DNA of 64,000 bases from Euptelea pleiosperma (lineage: Eukaryota > Streptophyta > Magnoliopsida > Ranunculales > Eupteleaceae): the NCBI GenBank assembly GCA_035048495.1, contig CM068544.1, positions 50,617,893 to 50,681,892 on the forward strand. Reading direction: 5' to 3'. Below are positions 22,718-37,700 of the stretch, piece after piece (within the stretch, counting starts at the first letter, position 1; each line of letters begins with the position of its first letter). Below the pieces are notes generated by a model. The model did not search any database, was not told where the DNA came from, and worked only from the letters and a program-made list of their open reading frames with translations. Made by a program: the position numbers and the translations under genes.

Positions 22718-25700
22718 TTACAGCAATGCATTTGCTTTCTCCAACCAAACATTGCAAATATCATCAGAGAACAGAACAAAATGCACCTGCAACAAACAAC
22801 ATTTTATGCAATATTTTGATAGTAAGGTATTCTTCAAAGTGCACTTCAACAAAAGGGTCGTTCCATCTTAGACAACTACGTATATAAAGTGACCCTGTTG
22901 TGACGCCCCCAATATGATCCCCATACCTGAGAGAGGGACCGAACTTACATATCTTTCATCATGTAGTCACTAACACGGTAGCATGTGTTACCAAACAACA
23001 AATACTTACTCCAAGCCCTCCTCCGCTCATTCAAGAATTATATAGGCCAATGATGTCAGAGTCCTGGTGGTACTTTAGTATTAACACCACATCACTGTCA
23101 ACCTTCGATATGATGTCCTTACTCCCAAATCCATAAGTGACATTGAGGAAGTATTGTACTAAAGTACCACCGGCAATGACATCAATTTAAAATAAAAAAT
23201 TTGGAGATAAAGACCAGTGACACCTCCAAAATTACAAAACTAGCTAGCTATCTTCTATAAATCATTTGAAGAATAGCCTTCGAGGACCATCAGAGGGCAA
23301 ATTCCTACAAGCATGCTGGCATCAGGGGTAGACTGATGCTATCCAAGGCAGAAAGCAAGAAGCTGTGGGAGATTTGCCATTATTTGTGGCGTCTTCAACT
23401 TAGAGAGTTAGGGGAGACTGTTAATTATGTGGAAAATAAAAGTTCAATCCTCAGGAGCAGCTTCTTTGCAAACAGAAACCTATTTGCAAGACTAGGGACT
23501 ACATATTTCAAATTAAAAAAATTAACTGCTCAAAATTTTTATACACTTGCTTTAAGTAGGGATCTTGGGATGTTATGTACAGATGATGACAATGCACACT
23601 GAAAATGAAATTGTCAAGGAACTAATGGCATGAGGCAAATATTCACAGATAATACCTCTTTGAAGTCAGTCATGAACTCCATAACTGTAGATATTGCAAT
23701 TGTGGCAGCATCTTCACAAGGATAACTGAAAAAATGACATATAAAATTATAACAAAAGACGAGATCAATCAAAAGCCTTCTACTGACACCTAACAGAGAA
23801 TAGAAAGCAAGGAGTAAAAGTAAAAGGGTCGTGATGTAACAGGGAACAGTCGTGCGAGTTTTGTTACTCACTGCTGCCATTTGGGCCCACTGACCGCAAG
23901 GATGTTTAGCACACCTCTTGGTACATTCATACAAAAAATCAGCTTGTTTGATGGTTTTTAGGTGTTGGATTTAGTACCCAAAAAATGGTTGAATCCGATG
24001 GCTAGAATCACGCCTTAAAAAGTACTAAAATCTAATGGCTAGAAATTACCAATCAGGGTGATTTTTGGTGTGTATATCCACCAAGTGATGGGCTAAACAT
24101 CCATACGGTCAGTGGGCCCAGAGGGCAGCGGTGAGTAACAAAAATCGCACTACCTGACGCCAAAGGCATCAGGTCTACCTTGTTACATCTTTTTCCAAAG
24201 TAAAATCCCAGATCCCACTGAATCATATCATCATCAGTCATTTCATACTTGTTCTAATCCAAGAAATGTCATCTTGTGATACTTAGTTACTGTATGGATC
24301 ATTATAAAAAGTGTCGTCTAATACACAAATAATAGGAGTATTAAGACTGAGTCGTAACAGGGCGAGTTGGCCCATGTCATCTAAACTCCATTTTTTATTT
24401 TTTTTATTTTGATTAGTTTGATCAGACTCGGATGTTATCAGCTTCAACTGAATCAGAGTCTGATTTAAGATAATCTCATCTTGATCAAAGTTAAATCGAC
24501 ATGATCTCAACAAAACAACGATGATTTGTTCCTGATAACAAAAACTTACCCATAAACACCACAAGATATGGCAGGAAAAGCAATATACTGAATGCTGTTC
24601 TCTTTAGCAAGCCTTAAGCAGCTTCTGTAACCAAAGTGGGTAACTGAGTGTCTATTAAAGACGGAATTAATAACACCACCACCACCAACAATACCACTAA
24701 ATAAACTACCTGTATGCATTTTTTAGAGAAACTTCCGGGTGATCATCAACATCATAGATGGGGCCAACAGTGTGAATCACATGAGATACAGGCAACCTAA
24801 AAGCACTGCATATTCTTAAAATGGTTAGAACACTGAAAAGTGGCAAAATTGGAGATTACAAACAGTATATCAGAAGCACATACGGGGTAATCCTAGCTTC
24901 TCCTGTGGGGCAGCGAACTCCAGGTCTGACCTCTGGGACATCATGGCAAGCCGCTCGAAGTTCTGGACCAGCAGCTCTATGTATGGCTAACAGAAACATT
25001 TCCAACCTTATAATGAATTCCAAGTATTACCCTTTCAGTAGAAAATTTAAGGTGTGGTACTCTTGGGTGGACAAAACAGACTTCAATGCCCTGTGACCAC
25101 AGGGTTTTGTCACGTGGCAGCTGAGGTGGCAGGACCAAAGGGTGTGTACCTATGTAATTATTAGACGGACACGTGACATTGTCCGATACACATACGAGGT
25201 GTCTGACACGTCTGTACTCCATACACAAGTATTATGATATAATATTTTAATCATATTTAAACTAGAAGTTTTTTTATATAAAAAATATATATGAAACGTA
25301 AAACAAAACACTCCCATACGCCATGGGGCTATCCAATAACATAATAAATATAAGTATTTATAAGAAGGAAGATGTGTTTTAACACCTTAACAAAGTACTA
25401 TATGGAGGATAGAATAGACCGATCCTCTCTTTTTTTTATAGAAAATCATTAAAATAAAGAGTAATACTGCCATATGTGTCAGAATATGTTGAAACACATA
25501 TTCGTGTCGATATGTGTCTGACACAGCAAAAAATAACCTAAAAGTGTCATGTCCTTGTTACATAGGCATTCACCAGTTGGACCACTTCGCTCCCTCTCCA
25601 TGTGTCAAGTTTCAGCCCAATTGCCCTCTGCCAAGTGACAAAAAGAGGTAGGTTTCTTTCTTTGTTTTATGTTTAGAAATCTTATAAATTGAAGGGCTGT

Positions 25701-28700
25701 TATTAATGGGGGCTAATCCTAATACTTGTTTATCAGATAGACGTTACAGATTTTCAACACTAGCATCCCACTTGGCAAGAAAAAAACAATATTAACAGAG
25801 TACAAAGTCAGCAGTGACAGCCCAGGCAACCTTTCGCCTAGAAAATACAGGTGAATAGAATTCTAGATTACCTCCATCTACACCACCACCCCCAAGCATT
25901 CGCTCGTTAGCCGCATTTACCTGCAGAAGAAAGTGTAATTGTCATGATTCATGAAACCAAAGCTCGTTTTGTCGGGAACAGAAATATCTAAAGGTCATGA
26001 AGTGAAGTTATACAAGCTCCCTAGGAGGTTCCATTGTTTAAACTTTGGTAATGACCAAACTCTAGATTCTTGGTCTGAGAATCCAGGATCTTTCTCTGCA
26101 CCTAAGGGATTCCTTACACGTACCCCAAATGATCATCTCAATCCAGAATGTCCAAATATTAGCCAGGCCTTGCCTTACCATTCTAAACGTAATCCTGCCC
26201 ATCTGACCAATGCAATACTGACCTTTGAATTGAACAATTAGGGTTATATGACTCTTCATCGAGAAACAAATCAAAACAGCACTTCTACCACAAGCTGGAG
26301 CTGCTGGACTCTAATCTTCTCCATGTGCGAAGAAACAAGTCAAAACGTGGACTCTATCTTTTCTATGTGATACGTGGAGCTTATTGGCAGCACTTACTGC
26401 AGTTGACACGTGGCACAATGAGAGGAGAGGATATCGTAACATACTGTTCTGATTTCTAGGGTTTGTTTCATGGACCAACAATTGGGGCTTCTCTCTCTGC
26501 GCCTAAAGATGATTCCTACCATCTGATCGAGCATAAAAATAGAGTGCCTTCATGGTCATTGATCCGCACAATCTGAATGTATGCTGACCTTAAGATTGGT
26601 CAGACACCCAGAAAATTCACTGTTTGGATGATCCTAGCTGTCTAATTAAGAGCAGGAGTCACTGAGCCGACTGAGGTCATCTTGAAGATCCAAGACACCC
26701 TGGCCACTAGGTTAACAACACCAGCACCAGTGCCACCTCCAACTAATCGAGGTCCTCCGTAACGTCCATATTCAGACGTCTATCCCCCTCTATTTCCTGC
26801 TCAGTTTCAAGGGTTTCAAGGAAGGCCAATCTGGCTTGACTTCCCTATCTTCAACTGCAAGGACCCCGAGGGTGGATCTTTCCGACTCAACAGTTCCAAG
26901 ATTTCAATAGCATTCCAAAAGATCACTTGGTCGATGTGGCTTTGGTCCATCTGACCGGCAAGGCTATTGGACGACCCTTTTGGGTGTGTTTGCCAAAGTT
27001 TTTTGTAGTCGCTTCGGTGCGCCAGATGAGGACACTGGAGGATCGTTGGCTAAGTTTCTGCAAACGACCATTGTACAAGATTACCAAGCCGAGTTCAAAC
27101 GTCTAGCCAATAGATCGCAGATATTACCGAAAGCCTTCCTCATTAGATGCTTTATTTCATGACTTAATGAGGAAATTCGACATGGCATCTAGTTCCTCAT
27201 CCCCATTTCACTGGTTCTTTTTTTTTTCTTGATAATTTATTTCACTTGCTCATACCTATGCGGTAACCAAACATTAGGAGGAATCTATTGCATCCGTTAA
27301 CCAATGATCCCCACTTCGAGCAACACCCTTGCGCTCCCTTCCGCCACTAATGTCTGCCACTCCAACCCCACCCACGCCATCATCTAAGCTCACCCTTCAA
27401 GCACCCCAGTCGGCTCCCAAATCCCTTAATGTATCCCTTGGTGTTCGCTGATTGAGCCTGCCTGAACAATAGGAACACAGGGAGAAGGGCTTGTGCTTCA
27501 ACCGTGATGAGCAATTTCGACCTAGGCACCGTCGCCAACGCCCTAGATTGTTGTTACTATAAACCGACAATGGTTCAAAGTCGGAGCCGAGCTCAGATGA
27601 TTCCAATATGCCTATGATGGAGATCCCTCTGAATGCTCTCATCAAGACCCAGCATCCTGAAACACTGACTTTCTGGCTAGATTAAGAGGCAATCGGTGAC
27701 TATACTGGTCAACTCTGACACCACACACAATTTCTTGCACCCGACCACCAAGCAATACGAGTATTTGTTGAGCTGTGCTGACCCTATTACAGTTACTTCG
27801 CTAATGGCAGTGCTGTGCGGAGCCCTAGACATTCCCACAACGTCTCCTTGTCCATACAAGGCTATATGTTCACCGGGAGTTTTTTCTTCTTCTTGTTTAT
27901 GTTGGTTTTGGGGGGCTGAATGTCTCAAATTGCTAGGCACTATTAACTAGAACTTCCATGATTTGATGATGCAGTTCCGATTGGGTGAGGATTTAATCCT
28001 GTTAACTGGCGTCACATCTGTTTTCGACATTGTTAAGGATACGGGTGAATTCCATAGGCTTTTCTAAGGGCAACGCCAAGGTATACAACCTACTGCTGAA
28101 ATTGAGCTCCCTTTGCATTCTTTTGTCGTTTCCTTCACCAGTTTGCGTACATATTTGTCGAACCATAAGGCCTAATACCATCCAGAAGCCATGATACTTT
28201 GTCCATTTCAGCAGGGCACTATCCGGTCGCAATCATACTTTTTCCATCTATGACAAAGAAATGTTGGCTATTATATTTGCAGTTTCAAAATGGAGGCCAT
28301 ACTTGTCGGGGCGCCACTTCAAGATCCTCACCGACCATCAAACCCTCAAATTTATGGAGCAAAGATTAACCACCCTAGAACAACCCAAGTGGCTTGCTAA
28401 GCCAATCGGGTACGACTATGAAGCAAGGAAAACGTTGCCACTGACGCCCTCTCCAGACAAAGTGAATATGCTGCTCTTCATATGGTTTCTCAACCTGTAT
28501 TTTCAACTCTCACCAACGTTGTTGTTGAGTATTCTCAAGACCCGGTTCTTCGTACGGTTTGCGACAAATGACAGCTTAATCTGATTGTTATCTCTCACTA
28601 TTCCCTTGATAACAACATTATTTGTTATAAAGGTCACATTGTCGTTCCTGCTACTTTTGATTGGTGTCAGCGAATTTTTAAGGAATTCCTTGCTACATCG

Positions 28701-31700
28701 ATTGGTGGTCATTCCGATTTTCTGTCAACTTACAAGCGGGTATGGACCAATTTTTATTGGATGGGCATTATGAGGGCAATTCCAACATTATGGGGCCGAG
28801 TGTGATGTTTGTCAGCGTACCAAATATGAGATCATTGCCCCTCCAACCTTATTACAGCCACAGCCCATCCCTTCCAACCTATGGGTTGATATTTCACTGG
28901 ATTTTATCGACAGACTACCCCCTTTGAAGCACAAAACATCCATTATGGTGGTAGTGGACCGTTTCAGCAAGTATGGACAGCGGCTTTTGTTTGGGATGTC
29001 GCCAAATTACATGGAATGCCAAGGTCCATTGTAAGCGATAGAGATCCTATTTTTATCAGCCAGTTTTGGGAAGGTTTTGTTGGCTTTAATATGGTCTTTA
29101 ACAAATATATTTCAATTTTTATTTTTTTGTAAAACCAGATTAGCATCCTAATCTTTTGTGATTATGATTAATCTATGCTGTTACTGATTTAGAAGCATAG
29201 AATATTGTTATGCCCTAGTTAACACAGTAACATGGCATATCTGTGATTTTTATCAAGTGCAGGGCTCTCTTCAATCCCTTGATGGGTTAGGATTGAAGAA
29301 ACCTCATATATACTGTATGAGGGAGTCGGTCATATCTCTAACAGTCTCAAAACCCTCTTCCCATCAGAGAAGGCTGAAATAGAGGTAACAGAACTCCCTC
29401 TCAACTCTGTTTAATCTTCCTTTTATGCATAGAGCTGTCTCCTATACCTAAAGAAGATGAGCTCAGGTATGTTTTCTTTCTAATTTTTGTTCTAAACAGT
29501 TTGTTCCTAATTTCTTTAGCTCTAGCATGACTATATGTAGATCCTAGGTATATAGTCGGGTTTTATGTCATATGGTTTCTGATTTTAAAACCCCAACAAG
29601 TGGTATCAGAGCCATAGGTTCAACATATATCATGTTTAGGGCATACAGAATGAGGGTTTTTTAATCTATTTATGACCCTATCTAATTCTATTGGTATATG
29701 TTGAGATATGATATTGTTTTATTTAATCTAAGGGTTGTAGGTTGAGCACAAACTATTTTTGATCTGATTTTTAAGGTTCGTTTTAGATAAACCTGATACT
29801 TTTGAAGGTTAGGAAAATTATTTTTCCATCTCTGTAGTGCTCAACGTGATTTTATGGACAGTCGGAGATCAATGTGGAATTAGTTCTAAGTGTCGGATAT
29901 CTTTTTGGATATTCATGTTAGTTCTGAATGCTCACCAAGTGTTTGATTTTTTGTCTGAGCAACCTAATCATGTATCGATTTTATTTTTTATGCAACTGTG
30001 CGTAGCAGTTGTATACTTGTGTTAATCAGACATTTCTCAACATGTTTCCAATCTGATTTTGATATTTTATTGGCTTCACTTTGGGGTATAAGTGAGCCGC
30101 TTGGTAGTCCTTATGAAACTTTTAACACTAGATGGAGTTAAAGTGTTGCCAAAGCAACCATACTCCTGAAAGTGCCAAAGGTATTAAGTTTGATCTACAT
30201 TAGAATTTATATCCAGTGTTATAAATTTTATTGGACTACGTACAGTTGGGTTCGGTTGTTTTACGTATCAATCAGCCCAAAGGAGGATTGTATACTTAAA
30301 TCAATATGAACGGACAAGATAGCTATCACCTATGCTGTAAAGGACTATACTTTTAGACCCAAAGGTTTAAAAGAATTCAAACTTACTTCATGTGTGATGG
30401 ACTAGTCTTGAAATCGGATATTAATTCTGTTTGGGAGATAATATATATGTTCTGATCTTAACCCAAAGGTGGGATCATAATGATGCTACTGTCTGTCCCG
30501 CCAGAGTTTGTTGTCCTTAAAGATAATGGACACAATAAGGAATACTCTGGATGATTCGGTTAATTACCCCATTAGCCAGATCAATTAAGACATGATAAAT
30601 GTCATAATGATTGCGTGATATAGATTATCATGATGTTATCATGTATTTGAAATTATATGGATGGCTATATTTAGCTCATTTTATTTCAGTTATGAATGCT
30701 TTAACCATCCAAGGACATTTAGCTGGGATTGAGTCTTCAAATGGCTCGAATTATTCGAGATGGAGGTCTCAGCTTGAAATAGTTCTTGGTTGTCTGGATT
30801 TTGATATTGCTCTTAGAGAATCTAAGCCAGAGAAGCCTTTAGCTGATTCCTCTAAGGCTGAAAAGCTAAATTATCAAAAATGGGAAAAGGCCAATAGGAT
30901 GAGTCTTCTCATCATTCGGGGTTCTATTCAAGAGTCAACGAGAGGTGGAATTCCGAGCACAGAGACAGCTAAAGAACTTATGGAGGTTATTCGGATACAG
31001 TTTATGGGTTCTGCAAAAACCATGGTTAGTACTTATATGAGCAAGCTATGTGCTATGAAGTTTGATGGGCAGTGCAGCATACGTGAACACATTTTACAGA
31101 TGTCTGACTTAGTCTATAAACTGCGGGATTTGAAGATGGACTTAAGTGATGACTATCTTGTTCATCAGGCTGTCAACTCACTCCCTAGGCAGTATGATAC
31201 TTTTAAAGTAAACTATAATGCCCAAGATAAGAAGTGGAGTATAAATGAGTTGATTGCTCATTATGTTCAGGAAGAAGAAAGGCTTCAGCAAGGTAAAGTA
31301 GAGTATGCACATGCTGCTATGATTGGTCCAAATAAAAGGAGTTTCAAGAAGCCCGCATATAAGAAACAGTTTTTGGGACAGCAGAAACAATTCTCAAGAT
31401 ATCAGAAACAAAAACCTAGGAAACAGTTTGTAGCTCATCAAGGATCAATTCAGCATCAACATGGGAATCCATTTCAGCAAAACAAGCATGTTGTTATAGC
31501 TCTAGAGGAGATTCGTTGTTTCTTTTGTAAGAAGAAAGGCCATATGAAGAAAGACTGCATAAAGTTTAAGGAATGGTTGAAGAAGGGAAAGCAAGGTAGT
31601 GCTTTGTCTATGGTGTGTTTAGAAACTAATCTTGTAGATGCTCCTTCTAATACTTGGTGGTTAGATACTGGAGCTACTGTTCACATCACTAATTCATTGC

Positions 31701-34700
31701 AGGGGTTTACCAGCAAATGCAGAATTGAAGATGAGGAGCGATGCTTGAATATGGGAAATGCAGAACAAGTGAAAGTTGAAGTTGTTGGGAGCTTTCGTCT
31801 TATTTTGGACTGGATACATTTTGGACTTATATGAAGTCTTTTTTGTACCCGCTATGAGGCGGAGTTTGTTATCAGTTTCCAAACTTGACTCTTTGGGTTT
31901 TACCCTCTATTTTGGTGGTGAATGTGTTAAAATATTTTACAATTCTCAACTTGTTGGATCTGGTTCTATTGTTGATAATCTTTACAAGTTGAATCTTGAT
32001 GCTAGTTATGCTAAATCCTTGCTTTGTATGAATGTTGATGCTCATGTTTTGAATGTTACAAGCATCTCGTCAGTGGTATTTGAAGTTTGACTAAGTGGTG
32101 TCGAGTTTTGGTTTCAAAGAGAATGCAATTGATAGATGTATATATCTTAAGATCAGTGGGAGCAGATTTGTATTTCTTATTCTATATGTGGATGACATTT
32201 TACTTGCTAGTAATGACATTCACATGCTCCATGAAACAAAGAAATTATTATCAAGAAGTTTTGAAATGAAGGATCTTGGAGAAGCTTCATATGTTCTTGG
32301 TATTAAAATTCACCGTGATAAAAAGAAATGTGTTCTTGGTTTATCTCAAGAGTCTTGCATTGAAAAGATCTTTAAGAGATTTGGTATGCAGAATTGTGCA
32401 CCAACTGAAGCTCCTGTAGTAAAGGGTGATAATTTCAGCAAGAAGCAATGTCCTAAGAATGAGTTAGAACATAAACATGTAGACTTTGAACAATATGCTT
32501 CAGCAGTTGAAAGTCTAATGTATGCGATGATTTGTACTCGCTCTGATATATGCTTTATTGTTGGAATGCTTGGTCGTTTTCAACACAATCCAGGAGAACA
32601 ACATTGGAGAGCTGTGAAAAAAGTTTTACGTTATCTGCAGAGAACTAAAAGCTTTATGCTTGTCTACAGGAGAATAAGCGAGTTAGAAGTATTGTGCTAT
32701 TCCGATTCAGATTTTACTGGATGTCATAATGAATTGAAATCCACTTCAGGATATATATTTATGCCTGCCAATGGTGCCATTTCATGGAGAAGTGCTAAGC
32801 AGTCTATCATAGCACAATCTACAATGGAAGCAAAATACATAACTTGTTATGAAGCTACAATTCAAGCCATATGGTTGAAGAACTTCATCAAGGAACTAGT
32901 AGTGATGGATTCAATTTCGAGACCTATGCAGTTTTATTGTGATAATGAAGCTGCAGTTAGATTTGCAAAGAATGATCAGGGAACAGGCAGGGTGAAGCAC
33001 ATTGACATAAAGTTTCTTCTCATGAGAAAGAAAGTCAAAGAACAAGAAATTGTGATATCTCACATTGGCACTGATCTGATGTTAGCAGACCCTATGACAA
33101 AAGGCTTGAGTATCAAAATGTTTAAAGAGCATGTTACTAGTATGGGCCTTGTTGGCAGTTTCTGATTTCAAGTGGGAGTATATTTTGTTGTGTACTCATC
33201 TATGTATATGCCATCACGGTTTTGATGTACTTTTGTTTATGTTTTATGGTCTCTTGATTGAGACATTGGCAAAATCTCATTTGAGATATTTAGTTGTCCA
33301 CAGAGTTGTCTAGATCATCTAGTAGGCATAAGGTTTGGCTCACCATGAGATCTTGATGATTAGTAGACGCTCTTAAATGCTTGGGTTAGACATGATTGGG
33401 CATCATGGTCGGTAAACTCTCGTTTCAGATGATGTATCTCATTTGGGTACTAGCGATGGATCTCAATCGCATGACGGTTTATAGTCAAAAGACATCTGAA
33501 CGACACACATATGGAAAGTGTGAAGCAGGTAATGACCATATCGGAAAACATATGAATATTTCATGTTTTCCTTATCTGCACTGGATAATGCCAATAAGGT
33601 TAACTTAAGAATAATAGTGGTGTTAGTATTATAACTGCAGAAAAGGCTTTTGCATCGTTTAAGTGTTGTACTAGCCTTTGCAATCTGATACTAGTGGTGC
33701 TAGTTGAACCAAGTGAGGTTTTTCAACTAGGCAATTATAATCACATAAAGAATGGGTATTTTTTTTTAAAGAGTGGCCACTCGACATATCATTTTGAAGT
33801 TCTAATCTGGATAGTATTTTATAAAAGTTTTTCTTAAAAACTGTTAAATGTATTTGTTGTAGACCAAGTGGGAGATTGCTGGCTTTAATATGGTCTTTAA
33901 CAAATATATTTCAATTTTTATTTTTCTGTAAAACCAGATTAGCATCCTAATCTTTTGTGATTATGATTAATCTATGCTATTACTGATTTAGAAGCATAGA
34001 ATATTGTTATGCCCTAGTTAACACAGTAACATTGCTTATCTGTGATTTTTATCAAGTGCAGGACTGCAGAGCTCTCTTCAATCCCTTGATGGGTTAGGAT
34101 TGAAGAAACCTCATATATACTTTATGAGGGAGTCGGTCCTATCTCTAACAGTCTCAAAACCCTCTTCCCATCAGAGAAGGCTGAAATAGAGGTAACAGAA
34201 CTCCTTCTCAACTCTGTTTAATCTTCCTTTTATGCATAGAGCTGTCTCCTATACCTAAAGAAGATGAGCTCAGGTATGTTTTCTTTCTAATTTTTGTTCT
34301 AAACAGTTTGTTCCTAGTTTCTTTAGCTCTAGCATGACTATATGTAGATCCTAGGTATATAGTGTGTTTTATTTCATATGGTTTCTGATTTTAAAACCCC
34401 AACAAGTTTTTTTATCAGTAGTGTAGGGAATAAATCCACACACCCTTAAAATACGCGCTTTTTCCACGGGCTTGATGTCCTTTCCGTGCTGTTGGATCTG
34501 AGGTCCCAAGACAGAATTTGAGATCCGAGGTCGGGTTCCGAAGTGTCCGAGATCAGATTCCGAGGCCGCTGGATGATCTTGCAAATAACTCAATGTGGTG
34601 GAATTCCACCAAATGAGCCTCCGATGCTTAAGTCAATCTTCTGAGTAAAATATATGATCAAGTTTTAATCCCAAAGATTGCATCCTTTTTACTGTAGCAA

Positions 34701-37700
34701 ATGCTGCTATTTATAGCATTCAAAGCTAGATATTTATGTAGATATTTTATATGAACCAATAAGAATTCACCATGTGCCTTTCAATAATATTCTTCAAGTA
34801 TAAAGGTTTTTCCGAGGTTGCCGAAGTTACCAAATATCATATCCGAGACTTCCGAGGATCCCGAATAAAGTGCCTAAGATCTTTGGCAAAACCATTAAGT
34901 GTCACCCAAGGATCTGAGGTACCCGAGGTTATAGTGTCATAAGATCCGAGGTACCCAAGGTTATATTGTCATAGGATCCGAGGTACCCGAGGTTATATTG
35001 TCATAGAATCCGAGGTACCCGAGGTTATAGTGTCATAAGATCCGACGTGTCCGAGGTACCCGAGGTGGCGCTACCCGAGGTTCCGAGGTTCCAAGTGAAG
35101 TTTTCCAATTCCAAGTTTACGGCACGCCACGTGTCAGTCGAAGGATGTGACACGTGGCACAATTTCATACGTCCACGTGTCAACAGTATTTACCCCCCAC
35201 AATCGCCCGTCTTGGAGATGACACATGTCACCCGCACGTGAAAAGACACGTGTCACCCCAAGAATTTGACGCGTGTGGTATCTCTGCGTCTCTTCGGCTC
35301 CTCTGCGCAGCATTTAATGTTTGCCACGTGTCGGCCTTCTATTGGTCCGTACCCATTTCTTGTCAGTGTAATCATTACCCCTGCAGGTATAAATAGGTTG
35401 CTCTCGTCTCATTTTTATCTTTAGATTTCAGACAATTTTGTACTCTCTCTTTCTCGGAAACCTCGGCACTCTCAACTCCCTTTCTTCACATATCTCGGCA
35501 CTTTCGGATTCCCTTCTCGGTCCTCTCGGCTCTATTGTTTAATACTTCTCGGAGCTCTCGGCTCTCGTAGGTAAGCTTCGTTTTTAGTAAATTCGATGTC
35601 ATTGGTCTCCTAAAAAATGCCAAAATAATCATTAAAATCCGTTTTAAAACACGCTGATCCCCAAACTTGGCCTCGTCCTGATCTAGATGAGATCCGAGCT
35701 AAGTACCATATACCCAAGTCAATTGAACTTGAGCATGTGACCAACTCCCTTCTCTATTCCCATCATTCGCTGCCGAATCCCGAATGTAACATGTTTAACA
35801 GTCGGACAACTTCTCTCGGGTATGCCCCTTCCGCTTACTCCCTTTGTCCGAGAGCTACTAAATTTCTATAAAGTTACTCCGGGGCAGGTAAATGCCAATT
35901 TTTGGCGTATGGTACATTCGTTTGAACGTATCATGGACATATGGGGCCGAGGTCCTTCCCTTGAGGATGTTCACCGACAACATTTCCTTAAAAAGGTTCC
36001 CAAGGAGCAGGGGGAGAATTCAGATATAACTTTCTACTTCTTGGCAACCCGGACCCGAAGACTCCCAATCCTAGAGAGGATCCAGGATTGCGATAAATTG
36101 TGGCAATGTTACCCTGTGTTCCTATCAGGGGATTGGGAGAGAGGATCCGAGGATGACGCCCCAGGTCTCTTGTATAAAAGTTTTAATTTTGAAGGTACCC
36201 GAGTTCTAATTTTTAAAAAATAAATCACCATTTTTTGTTTCAGCAAGTCTCTAATTTCTTCATACTATTTTGCAGATGTGAATACAGATAGTTCTTTTGC
36301 TTTTCCCGAGGATACGCTTCCTCTTTGCTTCGACTTGCGCCGACTTCCTTCTCTTGTCTACCAACGTTTAGTTGGTCTCAACGCTCTTGGATATTCTTGG
36401 ACTTGTGTCGATCTGACGTCCGAGGAATTGAGCCAGACCATACCCGAGGAAGAGTTTCTTCGAAAACTTCCTCTCGGATTCTCTACTGATCCGGCCGAAT
36501 CTCGTCAATCGAAGAGAAAAGCTAAGAAGTTAAAACCTCAGGTCTCATCTTCAGATACCCATGTTGGTGCCGACTCTGAAGCCACGGAGTCCGAGGTAGT
36601 TGACGTTGATCCAATTTCTTATTATATTCCTATCTCGTCCGATTCGAGTTCAGTTACTCTTTCTTCTGAGTTCAGCACTTCAATTTCATCTTTTGACCCT
36701 CTTCTTGAAATCGCACAGTCTCTCGGGAGATCTTATCGAACCGGATCTCGAGACATGGGACGTCTTCAGGCGGATGTTGGAGCCGACTCCCCCATTCGTC
36801 AAAAAAGGAAGAGTTCTGGGCAAGGTTTGCCCCGTGTTGCTAAGAAGTCTGCTACGAAGAGTAGGGAAGCTGGTCAATCCAGTCAAAGCGCCCCAGCTAC
36901 CGGCAATGACGAGGCACCTCTGAACTCTGCACCTCCCATTAATATTCTTCCGGGTGCAGATGTTCCTGAGTCGGCGTCTCTGGCCCCTGAATCTGAAAAG
37001 TCCCAAGGCCAGCCTTCTGGATCCCAGCATGAGCCTGGGAAAGTTGCTCAAAAGGAAGGGCGTCATGAACAGGTCCATCAGTATAAAGGTCCTGTTTCCA
37101 AACCTTCGGATGTCTTCCGGCCCGACCAGTACTGAAGTTGGGTAAATCTATTGTTCTCGGCGATAGCGCCGTAAAGAATGCCTCGGTGGCTTCAGCAATT
37201 GTGGAGCAGATCCGACTCCCTACTGACATAGAACATTATAATCGGCAAAACGAGGAATCTCTTCTCGGTTCATACTATACGTCAACTTTCTCCGTAAGTT
37301 CCAAAATTTGTTTCTGTACATATTTACATTTGTTTCGCCAATCCTCTGTATAACATGCTTGTAATTTGGTTGGTTGCAGAGTATAAAGTCGGTGCATTCG
37401 TTGGTGGCTAAGCTAAATAACAAGCTTAAAGCGTCCGAGAATGATTTGCACGCCACTCAAGCTCGGAATCGGACCCTACAAGGTCAGGTTTCCAAAGCCA
37501 AGGACGAGGCGGGAAAAGCTCAAGTTGCTGCCAAAATATCCGAGGCCGAAGCTACCCGTCTTCGCCAGGCTTTGGCAGAATCCGAGTCGGCGCATCGGGC
37601 TCTGGAGAAGATGATGGCCGAGAAGAAGGCCAAGTTTGAAGCTGATAAAGAGGCTCTGGATGCTGCTCTCGCGGCTAAATACCAGAATGAAGTCCAAGAT

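Larger units (their letters stand above)
29078..34404 (+). mobile_element. Ty1/copia LTR retrotransposon, internally deleted
   Basis: LTRs 29078-29598 and 33877-34404 begin TGTTGG (TGCTGG in the second) and end CCAACA, and are nearly identical. The primer site TGGTATCAGAGCC at 29601 matches initiator tRNA-Met. A purine tract AAGTGGGAGA precedes the 3' LTR at 33866-33875. Flanks GGTTT and AGTTT form a 5-bp duplication with one mismatch. It is inserted in the integrase of an older gypsy element. The interior keeps gag, protease and the RT end plus RNase H. Integrase and most of RT are gone, so it is non-autonomous. Confidence 0.92.

Noticed and set aside
27397..28232. Minus-strand frames inside the gypsy remnant
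   Set aside because: The plus strand carries recognisable gag, protease and RNase H pieces; the minus frames are chance.
36686..37229. Minus-strand frames opposite the Tat accessory gene
   Set aside because: They are shadows of the plus-strand accessory gene, without domains or splice support.
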